64,000 nt of DNA. It comes from Mannheimia pernigra (GTDB lineage: Bacteria; Pseudomonadota; Gammaproteobacteria; Enterobacterales; Pasteurellaceae). Each line of letters starts with the position of its first letter. Position 1 is the first letter of the stretch. The stretch covers positions 372,001-436,000 of the forward strand of contig NZ_CP055305.1 of assembly GCF_013377995.1 (NCBI RefSeq), given 5' to 3'. Positions 1 to 12,974 of this stretch are shown piece after piece. The position numbers and the translations under genes are program-made. A model generated the notes under the pieces. That model was not told where the DNA came from and searched no databases. It saw only the letters and a list, made by a program, of their open reading frames with translations.

Positions 1-26
1 AATTATTACCTTAAGAGGAAATCAAA

Positions 27-656
27 ATGAAATTATATGGTTTAGTTGGCTCTTGCTCATTCGTACCACACGTTGCTTTAGAATGGGTAAAACTTCACAC
101 AAATCAAGACTACGAATTTCAAGCGGTAAATCGTAAATTTATTAAAACGCCAGCATTTTTGGCATTAAACCCACGAGGGGCAGTGCCACTTTTAATTGAT
201 GGCGATTTAGTACTTTCACAAAACCAAGCGATTGTTCACTATTTAGATGAACTCTATCCAGATGCTAAACTTTTTGGCAGCAAAACCGCACGCGATAAAG
301 CGAAAGCCTCTCGCTGGTTAGCTTATTTTAACGCAGATGTACATAAATCCTTCGTGCCACTTTTCCGCTTACCCAATTATGCAGAAGGTAATGAAGCGTT
401 AATTACCACGATTCGCCAGCAAGCCGCTGAACAGATATTAGAACAACTTGCGGTGGCAAACGAACATTTGGAAAGCCACATATTCTTTGGTGAGACAATT
501 TCTGTTGCTGATGTCTATCTCTACATTATGCTTAACTGGTGTCGTCGTTTAGGCTTAGATTTCTCTCACCTTTCACAACTTTCTGCGTTTATGCAGCGAG
601 TTGAAGCAGATAAAGGGGTAGATAACGTTCGTGAGCAAGAAGGATTGAAAGGCTAA
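27..656 (+). CDS. Glutathione S-transferase family protein (GstA-like)
   Basis: This 209-residue cytosolic protein has the two-domain GST layout. Residues 1-80 form the thioredoxin-like domain, with the cis-proline segment GAVPLL near residue 51 and the glutathione-binding SQNQAIVHYL near residue 64. The rest is the helical domain, with the LHKSFVPLFR-like segment (here VHKSFVPLFRLP) typical of E. coli GstA relatives and a SVADVYLY segment. The family conjugates or reduces substrates with glutathione; the substrate cannot be read here. AGAGGA lies just before the ATG. SspA was considered, but the N-terminus (LVGSCSFVPHVAL) is GstA-like, not SspA-like. A hairpin terminator follows, so it is probably transcribed alone. 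Confidence 0.85.
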   Translation: MKLYGLVGSCSFVPHVALEWVKLHTNQDYEFQAVNRKFIKTPAFLALNPRGAVPLLIDGDLVLSQNQAIVHYLDELYPDAKLFGSKTARDKAKASRWLAYFNADVHKSFVPLFRLPNYAEGNEALITTIRQQAAEQILEQLAVANEHLESHIFFGETISVADVYLYIMLNWCRRLGLDFSHLSQLSAFMQRVEADKGVDNVREQEGLKG

Positions 657-675
657 TTCTCGAATTACACATTTA

Positions 676-715
676 AGACGGTAGATTTTATGTTAGAATC
701 TACCGCCTTTTATTT
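676..715 (+). terminator. Rho-independent terminator after the GST gene
   Basis: The arms GGTAGATT (680-687) and AATCTACC (697-704) enclose a 9-base loop. The run TTTTATTTTT follows. It lies 20 bases after the GST stop and just before the tldD ribosome-binding site. Confidence 0.7.
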
Positions 716-727
716 TTAGGAATCACC

Positions 728-2176
728 ATGTTAAACAAGATTTCAAATAGCTTGCTTGCACCTAGTGGGCTTGAATTATCTCACTTAAACCAAGTGTTAG
801 ATCACTTTTCAGGGCGTGATATTGATTACGCCGATCTCTATCTCCAACTCAGCCAAGACGAAAGCTGGAGCTTGGAAGATAGTATTATCAAAGAAGGGGG
901 ATTTTATATCGACAGAGGTTTTGGCGTGCGTGCTGTGTCAGGCGAAAAAACAGGCTTTGCGTATGCCGATCAAATCACACTCAAACAGCTAGAACAATGT
1001 GCACTGGCTGCTCGCTCTATCAGTCAAACAAGCGGTCAATTATTGGTAAAAAATTTCAAAAAAACGACCGCTTGTCCACGCTATGCTGCGGTCAATCCGC
1101 TAGACACCCTCAGCCGTGAACAGAAAGTGGAATTACTCCATTTGATTGATAAAACGGCTCGAATGGAAGATCCCCGCGTGATTCAAGTCAATGCAAACTT
1201 ATCCGCAGTCTATGAAGAAATCTTAGTCGCAGCCACAGATGGCACCTTGGCTACCGATATACGCCCACTAGTACGATTATCCGTTTCTGTATTAGTAGAA
1301 CAAAAGGGCAAACGTGAGCGAGGCTCCGCAGGTACAGGCGGACGTTTTGGCTTAAGATGGTTTTTAGAAAAGCAAGATACAACAGGTCTAAGCCGAGCAG
1401 AATCACTCGCAAAAGAGGCTGTGCGCCAAGCATTGGTTAATCTCACCGCAGCTCCTGCTCCATCAGGCACTATGCCAATTGTGCTTGGTGCAGGCTGGCC
1501 GGGCATTCTACTACACGAAGCAGTCGGACACGGCTTAGAAGGTGATTTTAACCGTAAAGAAGCTTCCCTCTTTAGTGGTAAAATAGGGCAAATGGTAACC
1601 TCAGAGCTTTGTACCATTGTAGATGACGGCACATTACTAGATATGCGAGGCTCTATCACCATTGATGACGAAGGGGTGCCATCACAACGCAATGTGTTGA
1701 TTGAAAACGGCATTCTTAAAGGCTATATGCAAGACAAACTCAACGCACGCTTAATGGGCGTTGCACCCACGGGCAATGGCAGACGAGAATCTTACGCTCA
1801 TTTACCGATGCCAAGAATGACCAACACCTACCTCACCGAAGGCAATCACGAATTTGAAGAGATGATCGAATCGGTCGAATACGGCTTATACGCCCCACAC
1901 TTTAGCGGCGGACAAGTTGATATCACCTCTGGCAAATTTGTGTTCTCCACCGCCGAAGCCTACTTAATTGAAAAAGGCAAAATCACCAAACCAGTTACGG
2001 GAGCGACCCTGATTGGCAGCGGTATTGAAGCAATGCAACAAGTTTCAATGGTTGGCAAAAAAATGGAACTCGATCCTGGAATTGGCACCTGCGGCAAAGA
2101 AGGGCAATCCGTGCCAGTAGGCGTCGGGCAACCTACCGTGAAATTAGATAAGATTACGGTGGGCGGTCGTGGATAA
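728..2176 (+). CDS. tldD: TldD metalloprotease
   Basis: This 482-residue protein matches the usual TldD length (481 in E. coli) and its C-terminal conserved domain. The zinc-binding HEAVGHGLEGD motif is at about residues 263-273, and the glycine-rich ends of the family are present (SGGQVDITSGKF, TGATLIGSG). TldD pairs with TldE (PmbA) to form a cytosolic protease that trims unfolded peptides, processes microcin B17 and degrades CcdA antitoxin in E. coli. The start follows TTAGGAA. A USS (about 1032) lies inside the gene. tldE is not in this window. Confidence 0.95.
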   Translation: MLNKISNSLLAPSGLELSHLNQVLDHFSGRDIDYADLYLQLSQDESWSLEDSIIKEGGFYIDRGFGVRAVSGEKTGFAYADQITLKQLEQCALAARSISQTSGQLLVKNFKKTTACPRYAAVNPLDTLSREQKVELLHLIDKTARMEDPRVIQVNANLSAVYEEILVAATDGTLATDIRPLVRLSVSVLVEQKGKRERGSAGTGGRFGLRWFLEKQDTTGLSRAESLAKEAVRQALVNLTAAPAPSGTMPIVLGAGWPGILLHEAVGHGLEGDFNRKEASLFSGKIGQMVTSELCTIVDDGTLLDMRGSITIDDEGVPSQRNVLIENGILKGYMQDKLNARLMGVAPTGNGRRESYAHLPMPRMTNTYLTEGNHEFEEMIESVEYGLYAPHFSGGQVDITSGKFVFSTAEAYLIEKGKITKPVTGATLIGSGIEAMQQVSMVGKKMELDPGIGTCGKEGQSVPVGVGQPTVKLDKITVGGRG

Positions 2177-2240
2177 CTATATTTCAATTTGCAAAATTTA
2201 GAGAAAATATTACCGCTTGATACCAATAAAAGGAAATAAA

Positions 2241-3125
2241 ATGGCTTGGGTACAAATTCGTTTAAACAGCACAAACAAACAAGCTGAGGAAATCAGCGAT
2301 TTTTTAACAGAGATTGGGGCAGTGTCTGTCACTTTTATGGACAGCCAAGACACACCGATTTTTGAACCGCTCCCAGGGGAAACTCGCTTATGGGGTAATA
2401 CTGATGTAGTCGGCTTATTCGATGCAGAAACTGATATGAAAGCGATAGTGGAAGCGTTAATTATCAGCACACTGGTTACGCCTGATTTCAGCCATAAAAT
2501 TGAGCAAATCGAAGACAAGGATTGGGAACGAGAGTGGATGGATAATTTCCATCCAATGCAATTTGGTAAACGCTTATGGATTTGCCCAAGCTGGCGTGAA
2601 GTGCCAGACCCAAATGCAGTGAATGTAATGCTCGACCCTGGTTTAGCCTTTGGTACTGGCACACACCCAACCACCTCACTTTGCTTACAATGGTTAGATG
2701 GTTTAGATCTAGAAGGAAAAACCGTGATCGACTTCGGTTGTGGCTCAGGTATTTTAGCAATTGCTGCACTTAAACTCGGTGCAAAACAAGCAATCGGAAT
2801 TGATATCGACCCTCAGGCAATCTTAGCTAGCCAAAATAATGCGGAAGCAAACGGTGTTTCAGAACGCTTGCAGCTCTTTTTAGCCAAAGATCAGCCAAAA
2901 GATTTACAAGCTGATGTCGTCGTGGCAAATATTTTGGCTGGCCCTTTAAAAGAGCTTGCACCTAACATTATTACCCTTGTAAAATCAAAGGGTAATTTAG
3001 GATTATCGGGCATTCTCTCTACACAAGCTGAATCCGTTTGCGAGGCTTATTCTAGTCACGTCAACCTTGACCCAGTAGTAGAAAAAGAAGAGTGGTGTAG
3101 AATTACGGGTAGAAAAATATTGTAA
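2241..3125 (+). CDS. prmA: Ribosomal protein L11 methyltransferase
   Basis: PrmA trimethylates lysine and N-terminal amino groups of ribosomal protein L11, using S-adenosylmethionine. The 294-residue product has the N-terminal L11-recognition domain and a Rossmann methyltransferase domain. The latter shows motif I DFGCGSGILAIAA, the GTGTHPTT loop before it, and the VVANILAGPL motif. The ATG at 2241 is chosen because AGGAAA precedes it and the protein then begins MAWVQIRL as in the family; an upstream TTG at 2217 would add eight residues without support. The gene follows tldD by 64 bases. Confidence 0.95.
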   Translation: MAWVQIRLNSTNKQAEEISDFLTEIGAVSVTFMDSQDTPIFEPLPGETRLWGNTDVVGLFDAETDMKAIVEALIISTLVTPDFSHKIEQIEDKDWEREWMDNFHPMQFGKRLWICPSWREVPDPNAVNVMLDPGLAFGTGTHPTTSLCLQWLDGLDLEGKTVIDFGCGSGILAIAALKLGAKQAIGIDIDPQAILASQNNAEANGVSERLQLFLAKDQPKDLQADVVVANILAGPLKELAPNIITLVKSKGNLGLSGILSTQAESVCEAYSSHVNLDPVVEKEEWCRITGRKIL

Positions 3126-3154
3126 AATAACAAGAGCTTACTCTTCTTCAACAT

Positions 3155-3245
3155 CTAAATCCGACATACAAAGCCATTATTTCCATCTAAAGATGGCATA
3201 TAGAAACCGTTTTTCTCTATTCCATTTAAAGTATAGTTTTTAGGA
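3155..3245 (-). pseudogene. Short remnant of an unrecognised minus-strand gene
   Basis: Between prmA and the rRNA operon, the minus strand has an open stretch of about 30 codons ending in TAG (complement of 3155-3157). Its translation looks protein-like, containing NGIEKNGFYMPS and LDGNNGFVCRI. There is no plausible start upstream, because an in-frame stop lies near 3250. It looks like the 3' end of a gene lost by deletion. I do not recognise the family, and chance coding of this length cannot be excluded. Confidence 0.3.
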
Positions 3246-3341
3246 TTGTTTTCCTCTCTCTGTCAAGCGAAAGGAAATGCATTTGAAAAATAAAGATAAC
3301 AAGCGGTATAAATTACCCATTTTTTGCACAATGCAGAAACG

Positions 3342-3370
3342 AAAAAGCCGACTGATGATTTCAGTCGGCT
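3342..3370 (-). terminator. Terminator of the rRNA operon
   Basis: A perfect 10-bp stem (AGCCGACTGA, 3346-3355, with TCAGTCGGCT, 3361-3370) has a 5-base loop. Read on the minus strand it is followed by TTTTTC. It lies ten bases beyond tRNA-Trp, the last gene of the operon. The opposite strand has only a weak T run (TTTCTAAAT). Confidence 0.85.
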
Positions 3371-3380
3371 TTCTAAATAA

Positions 3381-3456
3381 TGGCAGGGGCGGAGAGGCTC
3401 GAACTCCCAACACCCGGTTTTGGAGACCGGTGCTCTACCAATTGAACTACGCCCCT
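3381..3456 (-). tRNA. tRNA-Trp (CCA anticodon)
   Basis: This is a complete 76-base tRNA on the minus strand, beginning AGGGGCGTAG and ending in an encoded CCA. The anticodon loop CTCCAAA gives CCA (tryptophan), and the T-loop GTTCGAGCC is intact. It is the distal tRNA of the rRNA operon, 60 bases after tRNA-Asp, an arrangement also seen in E. coli rrnC. Confidence 0.97.
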
Positions 3457-3516
3457 ACTGGTATTACTTTTATAAGATTATAGGGGCTAAATAATTATTT
3501 GCCCCTTAATATAAAT

Positions 3517-3593
3517 TGGCGGAACGGACGGGACTCGAACCCGCGACCCCCTGCGTGACAGGCAGGTATTCTAACCAGCTGAACTACCGCTCC
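3517..3593 (-). tRNA. tRNA-Asp (GTC anticodon)
   Basis: This is a 77-base tRNA on the minus strand, beginning GGAGCGGTAG and ending in encoded CCA. The anticodon loop CTGTCAC reads aspartate codons. It follows the second 5S gene by 11 bases and is probably released from the rRNA transcript. Confidence 0.97.
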
Positions 3594-3604
3594 TCAATAC
3601 TTAA

Positions 3605-3719
3605 ATTGATAATGCCCTACTCTCACATGGCGAATCACCACACTACCATCGGCGTTACTGCGTTTTACTTCTGAGTTCGGTATGGAGTCAGGTAGAGCCA
3701 CAGCACTATGATTATCAAT
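3605..3719 (-). rRNA. 5S rRNA, distal copy of a tandem pair
   Basis: Read on the minus strand this is a full 5S sequence (about 115 bases) with the conserved ACCGAACTCAGAAGT and GGTAGTGTGG blocks. It differs from the proximal copy at a few internal sites, for example GTTACT against GTCACT and GAGTC against GAATC on the plus strand. The whole terminal helix also differs: here it is AT-rich (ATTGATAAT pairing with ATTATCAAT) where the other copy is GC-rich. Exact ends are estimated from that helix. Confidence 0.93.
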
Positions 3720-3728
3720 CAAATTCGG

Positions 3729-3777
3729 TTATTTCCTTAATTCTCTTATCTCTTTATCAAAAAAACTAAGGAAATAA
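3729..3777 (-). other. Long-range stem in the spacer between the two 5S genes
   Basis: Two perfectly complementary 11-base arms, TTATTTCCTTA (3729-3739) and TAAGGAAATAA (3767-3777), fill almost the whole spacer between the 5S copies. They resemble an RNase processing stem that would separate the two 5S RNAs. The role is inferred. Confidence 0.5.
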
Positions 3778-3779
3778 AT

Positions 3780-3894
3780 CCCGACGATGCCCTACTCTCA
3801 CATGGCGAATCACCACACTACCATCGGCGTCACTGCGTTTTACTTCTGAGTTCGGTATGGAATCAGGTAGAACCACAGCACTATTGTCGTCGGG
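3780..3894 (-). rRNA. 5S rRNA, proximal copy
   Basis: This is a complete 5S rRNA (about 115 bases), beginning CCCGACGACAATAG and ending CATCGTCGGG on the minus strand. These ends pair as the terminal helix. It lies 126 bases after the 23S gene, the standard position, and is followed by a second 5S copy. Confidence 0.95.
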
Positions 3895-4020
3895 AAAATC
3901 TTGTTGATTTTCTGTCTTCTCTTTTGTCTTTTCGTTCTCTAATCTAAAAACAAGCTGTCAACTTAAGTATTCTTCTTCGTTTATCTCGCTTCCGTGTCCT
4001 CAAAAACACTTGAGCGTTGT

Positions 4021-6922
<2,902 letters not shown>

Positions 6923-7242
6923 TACAACCTCAAATGTTTTTGTTTTTGTATTTCAATTCAATCAAAGGAAAGAAAAAACAACATAACAACACATTTAAAG
7001 TCTGTTTTAAACTAAACACTTAGCTGCTTTTGTTCAGCTAAGATTTTATTACATACTCAGACTTTCTTTCGAAAATCTCTCAGTTTTTCAGCTTGTTTCT
7101 AAATTTTTAAAGAACAACGATGATAATGTCTTTCGACTCTCATCATACCTAAATTAACAAGCGGTCTCTTTTTTATTGAATATTGCAAATCTTTGCTCAA
7201 ATTCAACCGCTTGCTACCTTAGGTATGACGACTCACGATGCT

Positions 7243-7318
7243 TGGTGGAGATAAGCGGGATCGAACCGCTGACCTCCTGCGTGCAAGGCAGGCGCTCTCC
7301 CAGCTGAGCTATATCCCC
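7243..7318 (-). tRNA. tRNA-Ala (TGC anticodon)
   Basis: This is a 76-base tRNA in the 16S-23S spacer, beginning GGGGATATAGCTCAG and ending CTCCACCA. The anticodon loop TTGCACG gives TGC (alanine). The 320-base stretch between it and the 23S gene contains no gene. That stretch carries a boxA-like GTTCTTTAA (about 7110), a USS (7157) with an inverted partner near 7208, and presumed processing stems. Confidence 0.97.
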
Positions 7319-7397
7319 AGACATCATTGACTTACCACTTCCTTTTAGTTTTCACTCACATTCTGTGCTTTCGCTTTCGCTTACTCACGTCATTGAG

Positions 7398-7474
<77 letters not shown>

Positions 7475-7580
7475 AAAAGGATGTTTCTGTTTATTCTACT
7501 TTCTATCAAACAATCTGTGTGAACACTTGCTGTCGTCGCGACGCTAAACTCTCGCCTAGCCTCGCACTTGATTTTTTTGG

Positions 7581-9122
<1,542 letters not shown>

Positions 9123-9303
9123 AAGTTCAATCGCTCAATAAACTGCTTAGCTAAAGTTCACTTCAACTTCTAAACTTAACTTAAGTCAAGAAATCAAACA
9201 TAATGAATTTCTAGTTATAAGCACCTATTAAGACTTCAAGTTTTAAAATATTTTTTTAAATCAAGTCTATCAACAAGTGCCCACACAGATTGTCTGATAA
9301 TTT

Positions 9304-9313
9304 GTTAAAGAAC
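9304..9313 (-). promoter_or_regulatory. boxA antitermination element of the rRNA leader
   Basis: On the minus strand the leader has GTTCTTTAAC, matching the rrn boxA (E. coli GCTCTTTAAC). It is followed closely by ATTATCAGACAATCTGTG, part of the conserved RNase III processing region before 16S. Nus factors are expected to bind here. Confidence 0.8.
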
Positions 9314-9381
9314 AAAACAAAACGACGCACCGTAATCAACATCTAAATAATTCACAACAGCGCGTCGTTGTGTGCCGTGCA

Positions 9382-9409
9382 TTATAGTGAAATATAATAC
9401 GAACGCAAG
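9382..9409 (-). promoter_or_regulatory. rRNA operon promoter
   Basis: On the minus strand, -35 TTGCGT (9404-9409) and -10 TATAAT (9382-9387) are 16 bases apart. The GC-rich discriminator GCACGGC that follows is typical of stringently controlled rRNA promoters. An A/T-rich tract upstream could be an UP element. The 450 bases between 16S and frdD hold only this leader, this promoter and the frd terminator region; I see no gene. Confidence 0.8.
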
Positions 9410-9513
9410 TGTTTTTTTTCAAAAAGTTTTAAAAAAGATCTTATCTGCAGATTTTTAGCACAAAACGATCGTTTTATCAGCAAAATTCAATTTGCAAATT
9501 TCTCTATAAATTT

Positions 9514-9563
9514 GACCGCTTGTAAGGATATCAAGAAAGCTATCCCATTTGTCTAAGGCGGTC
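9514..9563. terminator. Inverted USS-like pair between frdD and the rRNA promoter
   Basis: GACCGC (9514-9519, within a USS) faces GCGGTC (9558-9563), followed on the plus strand by TTTTT. The long spacer contains a smaller stem (GGATA/TATCC). It lies ten bases past the frdD stop and probably ends the frd transcript, but it is less compact than the other USS terminators here. Confidence 0.45.
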
Positions 9564-9573
9564 TTTTTCTAAA

Positions 9574-9921
9574 TTAAATCTGGACCACTGCAATGATTAC
9601 GAGAATTGTGTATAAGATAGATAGTCCGTAGAATATCACATTACCCGCTGGAGTATGTACTTTCAGATCGTGTAATCCGTGATGGATACGGTGCATACCT
9701 GCCCACATTGGGAAAATCGCTAATATCATAATGGTCAATTTTCCAATGTAAGTATGGGCAAATGCAATAATATTATCAGGCGAGACTAAACCAAATGGAA
9801 GCAATAAGCCAATAATAAAAATGACCACAGGGAAAAATAATGCACTTATCATACCGCCAGCACTAAATAGTAACCAGACAGGTGGTTCATTTGAACGTTT
9901 TGGATTTTGATCAAGACTCAT
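9574..9921 (-). CDS. frdD: Fumarate reductase membrane subunit D
   Basis: This 115-residue protein has three hydrophobic helices (about residues 15-45, 55-75 and 90-114). Together with FrdC it anchors the FrdAB catalytic dimer to the inner membrane and forms the quinone site for menaquinol oxidation during anaerobic fumarate respiration. The HHGLHDL segment near residue 80 is typical of FrdD. It is the last gene of frdABCD, 12 bases after frdC. Its length fits E. coli FrdD (119). Confidence 0.95.
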   Translation of the reverse strand: MSLDQNPKRSNEPPVWLLFSAGGMISALFFPVVIFIIGLLLPFGLVSPDNIIAFAHTYIGKLTIMILAIFPMWAGMHRIHHGLHDLKVHTPAGNVIFYGLSILYTILVIIAVVQI

Positions 9922-9933
9922 TTTATTCCCCTT

Positions 9934-10326
9934 TTAAAGATAAACTAGGATTAATGCAATTAAGCTAATAGCCGCTGTGGCTGCCCAAAGAATATTTCTT
10001 CCTACAGAAGCGGGCAAGCGTTTGCCTTTTACTATCACTGACATCACTTCAGGTGTCATTACATAAAGTGTAGCCGCGTGGTAAAGCATTGCCGCAAGGG
10101 AGATAATATTTAACATCACCACAAGTGGGTTTTGTAAGAAATCTACAAAATCAGTTGCAAATGTGCCTTTGCTTAATGCAACGGCTCCATAAAATAAAAC
10201 GATGCAAAACCAAACTGTTGGAAGACAGGTCGCTTCGCGTACCATATACATTTTGTAGAAATCGAGTTTTTTCCACCAACTTGCTTTCATTCCTCGAACA
10301 TAAGGTCTACGTTTTGTCGCTGACAT
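9934..10326 (-). CDS. frdC: Fumarate reductase membrane subunit C
   Basis: This 130-residue membrane subunit (131 in E. coli) begins with a basic N-terminus containing RPYVRGM and WWKKLDFYKMYMVREAT. The latter is a strongly conserved stretch with the glutamate near the quinone pocket. Three membrane helices follow. It works with FrdD to anchor the reductase and pass electrons from menaquinol. It lies 9 bases after frdB in the same operon. Confidence 0.95.
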   Translation of the reverse strand: MSATKRRPYVRGMKASWWKKLDFYKMYMVREATCLPTVWFCIVLFYGAVALSKGTFATDFVDFLQNPLVVMLNIISLAAMLYHAATLYVMTPEVMSVIVKGKRLPASVGRNILWAATAAISLIALILVYL

Positions 10327-10335
10327 TTCTTCCTC

Positions 10336-11067
10336 CTATCTCGGTTTAATCATTGAGATAACATAATCTTTCGCACTTTCTAGTTTGCCTTGGTTCACTG
10401 CTGAGGCGGGTCCGACGTGTTTCGGACAAACTTCTGAGCAGTAGCCTACGAAAGTACAACTCCACACCCCATTTTTGCTGCTGAGCAATTTCATTCGCTC
10501 TTCACGACCGTTATCACGGTTATCAAGGTTATAGCGATGAGCCAATGTAATTGCTGCTGGACCAATAAACTCAGGATTTAAACCAAATTGAGGGCAAGCT
10601 GCATAACATAAGCCACAGTTAATACACATTGAGAACTGGCGATATTTTTCTAATTGTGAAGGAGTTTGTTTAGTACGTTGCCCTTGTGGTGCTTTATTAT
10701 CAATAATATATGGCTTAATTGCTTCGAGACTATCCATAAAATGGCTTAAATCAACCACTAAGTCACGCTCAATCGGGAAATTAGCGAGCGGTTCAATTCG
10801 CATAAATCCACTGTAATCGCGTAAAAATGTCTTACACGCCAATTTCGGTTTGCCATTTACCATCATACCGCAAGACCCACAGATCGCCATACGGCAAGAC
10901 CAGCGATATGAAAGCTCTGGCTCTAATTCATCTTTGATAAAACCAAGTGCATCTAATAGTGAGGTTTGGCTGTCATAAGGCACTTCATATCTATCCAAAT
11001 GTGGTTCGCTATCTGCTTCGGGGTTATAGCGTAGTACTTCGATGGTCATTTTCTCTAAATTTACCAT
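10336..11067 (-). CDS. frdB: Fumarate reductase iron-sulfur subunit B
   Basis: The 243-residue subunit relays electrons from the membrane quinone site to FrdA. The [2Fe-2S] ligands are C58, C63, C66 and C78 (CRMAICGSC...C). Downstream the CINCGLCYAACP segment and a second cysteine group near CSEVCPKHV bind the [4Fe-4S] and [3Fe-4S] clusters. Length and motif order match E. coli FrdB (244). It is separated by 15 bases from frdA, with no sign of damage. Confidence 0.97.
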   Translation of the reverse strand: MVNLEKMTIEVLRYNPEADSEPHLDRYEVPYDSQTSLLDALGFIKDELEPELSYRWSCRMAICGSCGMMVNGKPKLACKTFLRDYSGFMRIEPLANFPIERDLVVDLSHFMDSLEAIKPYIIDNKAPQGQRTKQTPSQLEKYRQFSMCINCGLCYAACPQFGLNPEFIGPAAITLAHRYNLDNRDNGREERMKLLSSKNGVWSCTFVGYCSEVCPKHVGPASAVNQGKLESAKDYVISMIKPR

Positions 11068-11082
11068 TTTCTCGCTCCTTCT

Positions 11083-12885
11083 TTATTGTTTCATCTGAGC
11101 TTCTGCTGCTTTTTTCGCTTTTTCTTGTGCCTCTGCTTCTGCACCATACACACGTTTTTGTGGCTGTGATTTCGTAATTTTCACATCACTATATTTGATG
11201 GTTGGTACACCATCTGTATTATAAAATGCTTGGGTATGTTTCAAGTAGTTTACATCATCACGCTCAATATAATCTAAACGTTGGTGTGCACCACGAGATT
11301 CTTTACGTTCCACCGCAGAACAAGCAATAGATTGAGCCACATCTAAGATAAAGCCTAACTCAATTTTGTAGAGTAAATCGGTGTTAAAAACGCTTGATTT
11401 ATCTTTCACGCTGATATTTTTATAACGCTCTTTTAACTCTTGGATTTTATTCACCGCCCCCTCCATACTTTCTTGTGTACGGTAGATACCACAGCCTTCT
11501 TCCATTGCATCGCCCATTTGGTTACGAATATCAGACCAAGATTCATTACCTTCTTGGTTCGCTAAGGCATATAAGCGAGCTAATACATCTTGTGCTTGTG
11601 CATCAATTTGTGGCTGAATGCGAGAAGTCAGATCTAACGCACGACGAGCCGCATTTTCACCAGCTACTTTACCGAATACGACTAATTCCGCTAATGAGTT
11701 AGAACCTAAACGATTTGCACCGTGTAAGCCTGATGATGCACATTCGCCCACAGCAAATAAGCCTTTAATTGAAGTTTCTGCATTCATATCCACTTCAATA
11801 CCGCCCATTGTGTAATGAACCACAGGACGAACAGGAATAGGCGCTTTAGCAGGATCAACCCCTTCGTATGCTTTCGCTAATTCACAAATAAATGGTAAAC
11901 GCTCAAGTAAGTATTTTTCGCCTAAATGACGTAAATCTAAATGAACAACATCTACTCCTTTTGCGGTTTTTAAGGTATTACCTTTACGCCACTCTTGCCA
12001 AAATGCTTGAGAAACTTTATCACGTGGACCTAATTCCATATATTTGTTTTCGGGTTTACCAATTGGTGTTTCAGGCCCTAAACCATAATCTTGCAAATAA
12101 CGGTAGCCATCTTTGTTCACTAAGATACCGCCTTCACCACGACAACCTTCTGTCATTAAAATTCCTGTATTTGGTAAGCCTGTTGGGTGATATTGAACAA
12201 ACTCCATATCACGCAGAGCCACACCATGACGATACGCCATTGATAAACCATCACCTGTTACAATACCACCGTTAGTATTAAAACGATAAGCACGGCAACC
12301 ACCGCCCGTTGCAATAACCACTGCGTTTGCATTGATTTGAACAAATGTGCCTTCCATCATATTCATCGCCACACAACCACGAGCTTCACCATTGTCTGTT
12401 AAAATATCTAATACGAAATGCTCATCAAAACGCACGATATTTGGATATTTAATCGACGTTTGGAATAAAGTATGTAAAATGTGGAAACCTGTTTTATCTG
12501 CTGCAAACCAAGTACGCTCAATTTTCATTCCACCGAAGCGACGAACGTTTACTTCACCATCTTCACGACGACTCCAAGGACACCCCCAACGCTCTAGCTG
12601 CGTCATTTCAATTGGAGAATGCTCAACAAAATATTCTACAACATCTTGTTCACACAACCAGTCGCCACCGCCTACAGTGTCATTAAAGTGATTGTCATAA
12701 GAATCGGTCTCTTTAATTACCGCAGCCGATCCCCCTTCTGCCGCTACTGTATGGCTACGCATTGGGTAAACTTTTGAAATTAAAGCAATTTTCAGGTTTG
12801 GATTTGCCTCCGCCGCAGCAATAGCCGCACGTAAGCCACCGCCACCAGCACCGATAATCGCCACATCAAAATTAACACTTTGCAT
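11083..12885 (-). CDS. frdA: Fumarate reductase flavoprotein subunit A
   Basis: This 600-residue catalytic subunit reduces fumarate to succinate at the cytoplasmic face of the membrane. It has the FAD-binding GAGGGGLRAA motif at residues 12-21. MRSHTVAAEGG contains the histidine (H45) that carries covalent FAD. The catalytic/substrate segments VVHYTMGGIEV and LHGANRLGSNSLAELVVFG are present. It is the first gene of frdABCD and divergent from epmA, as in E. coli. The ATG follows GGAGTG. The last 20 residues are alanine/lysine-rich. Confidence 0.97.
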   Translation of the reverse strand: MQSVNFDVAIIGAGGGGLRAAIAAAEANPNLKIALISKVYPMRSHTVAAEGGSAAVIKETDSYDNHFNDTVGGGDWLCEQDVVEYFVEHSPIEMTQLERWGCPWSRREDGEVNVRRFGGMKIERTWFAADKTGFHILHTLFQTSIKYPNIVRFDEHFVLDILTDNGEARGCVAMNMMEGTFVQINANAVVIATGGGCRAYRFNTNGGIVTGDGLSMAYRHGVALRDMEFVQYHPTGLPNTGILMTEGCRGEGGILVNKDGYRYLQDYGLGPETPIGKPENKYMELGPRDKVSQAFWQEWRKGNTLKTAKGVDVVHLDLRHLGEKYLLERLPFICELAKAYEGVDPAKAPIPVRPVVHYTMGGIEVDMNAETSIKGLFAVGECASSGLHGANRLGSNSLAELVVFGKVAGENAARRALDLTSRIQPQIDAQAQDVLARLYALANQEGNESWSDIRNQMGDAMEEGCGIYRTQESMEGAVNKIQELKERYKNISVKDKSSVFNTDLLYKIELGFILDVAQSIACSAVERKESRGAHQRLDYIERDDVNYLKHTQAFYNTDGVPTIKYSDVKITKSQPQKRVYGAEAEAQEKAKKAAEAQMKQ

Positions 12886-12974
12886 AATGCACTCCGAAAG
12901 TTAAGTAAACTTGTTCATTAAAAGTAGCCCTATTGTGCCACTATTTAATCAATCAGATAACCTGTTTTTACAAA

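Noticed and set aside
3277..3483. A 68-codon plus-strand frame
   Set aside because: It runs through the rRNA terminator and antisense to tRNA-Trp; the repetitive look comes from those structures.
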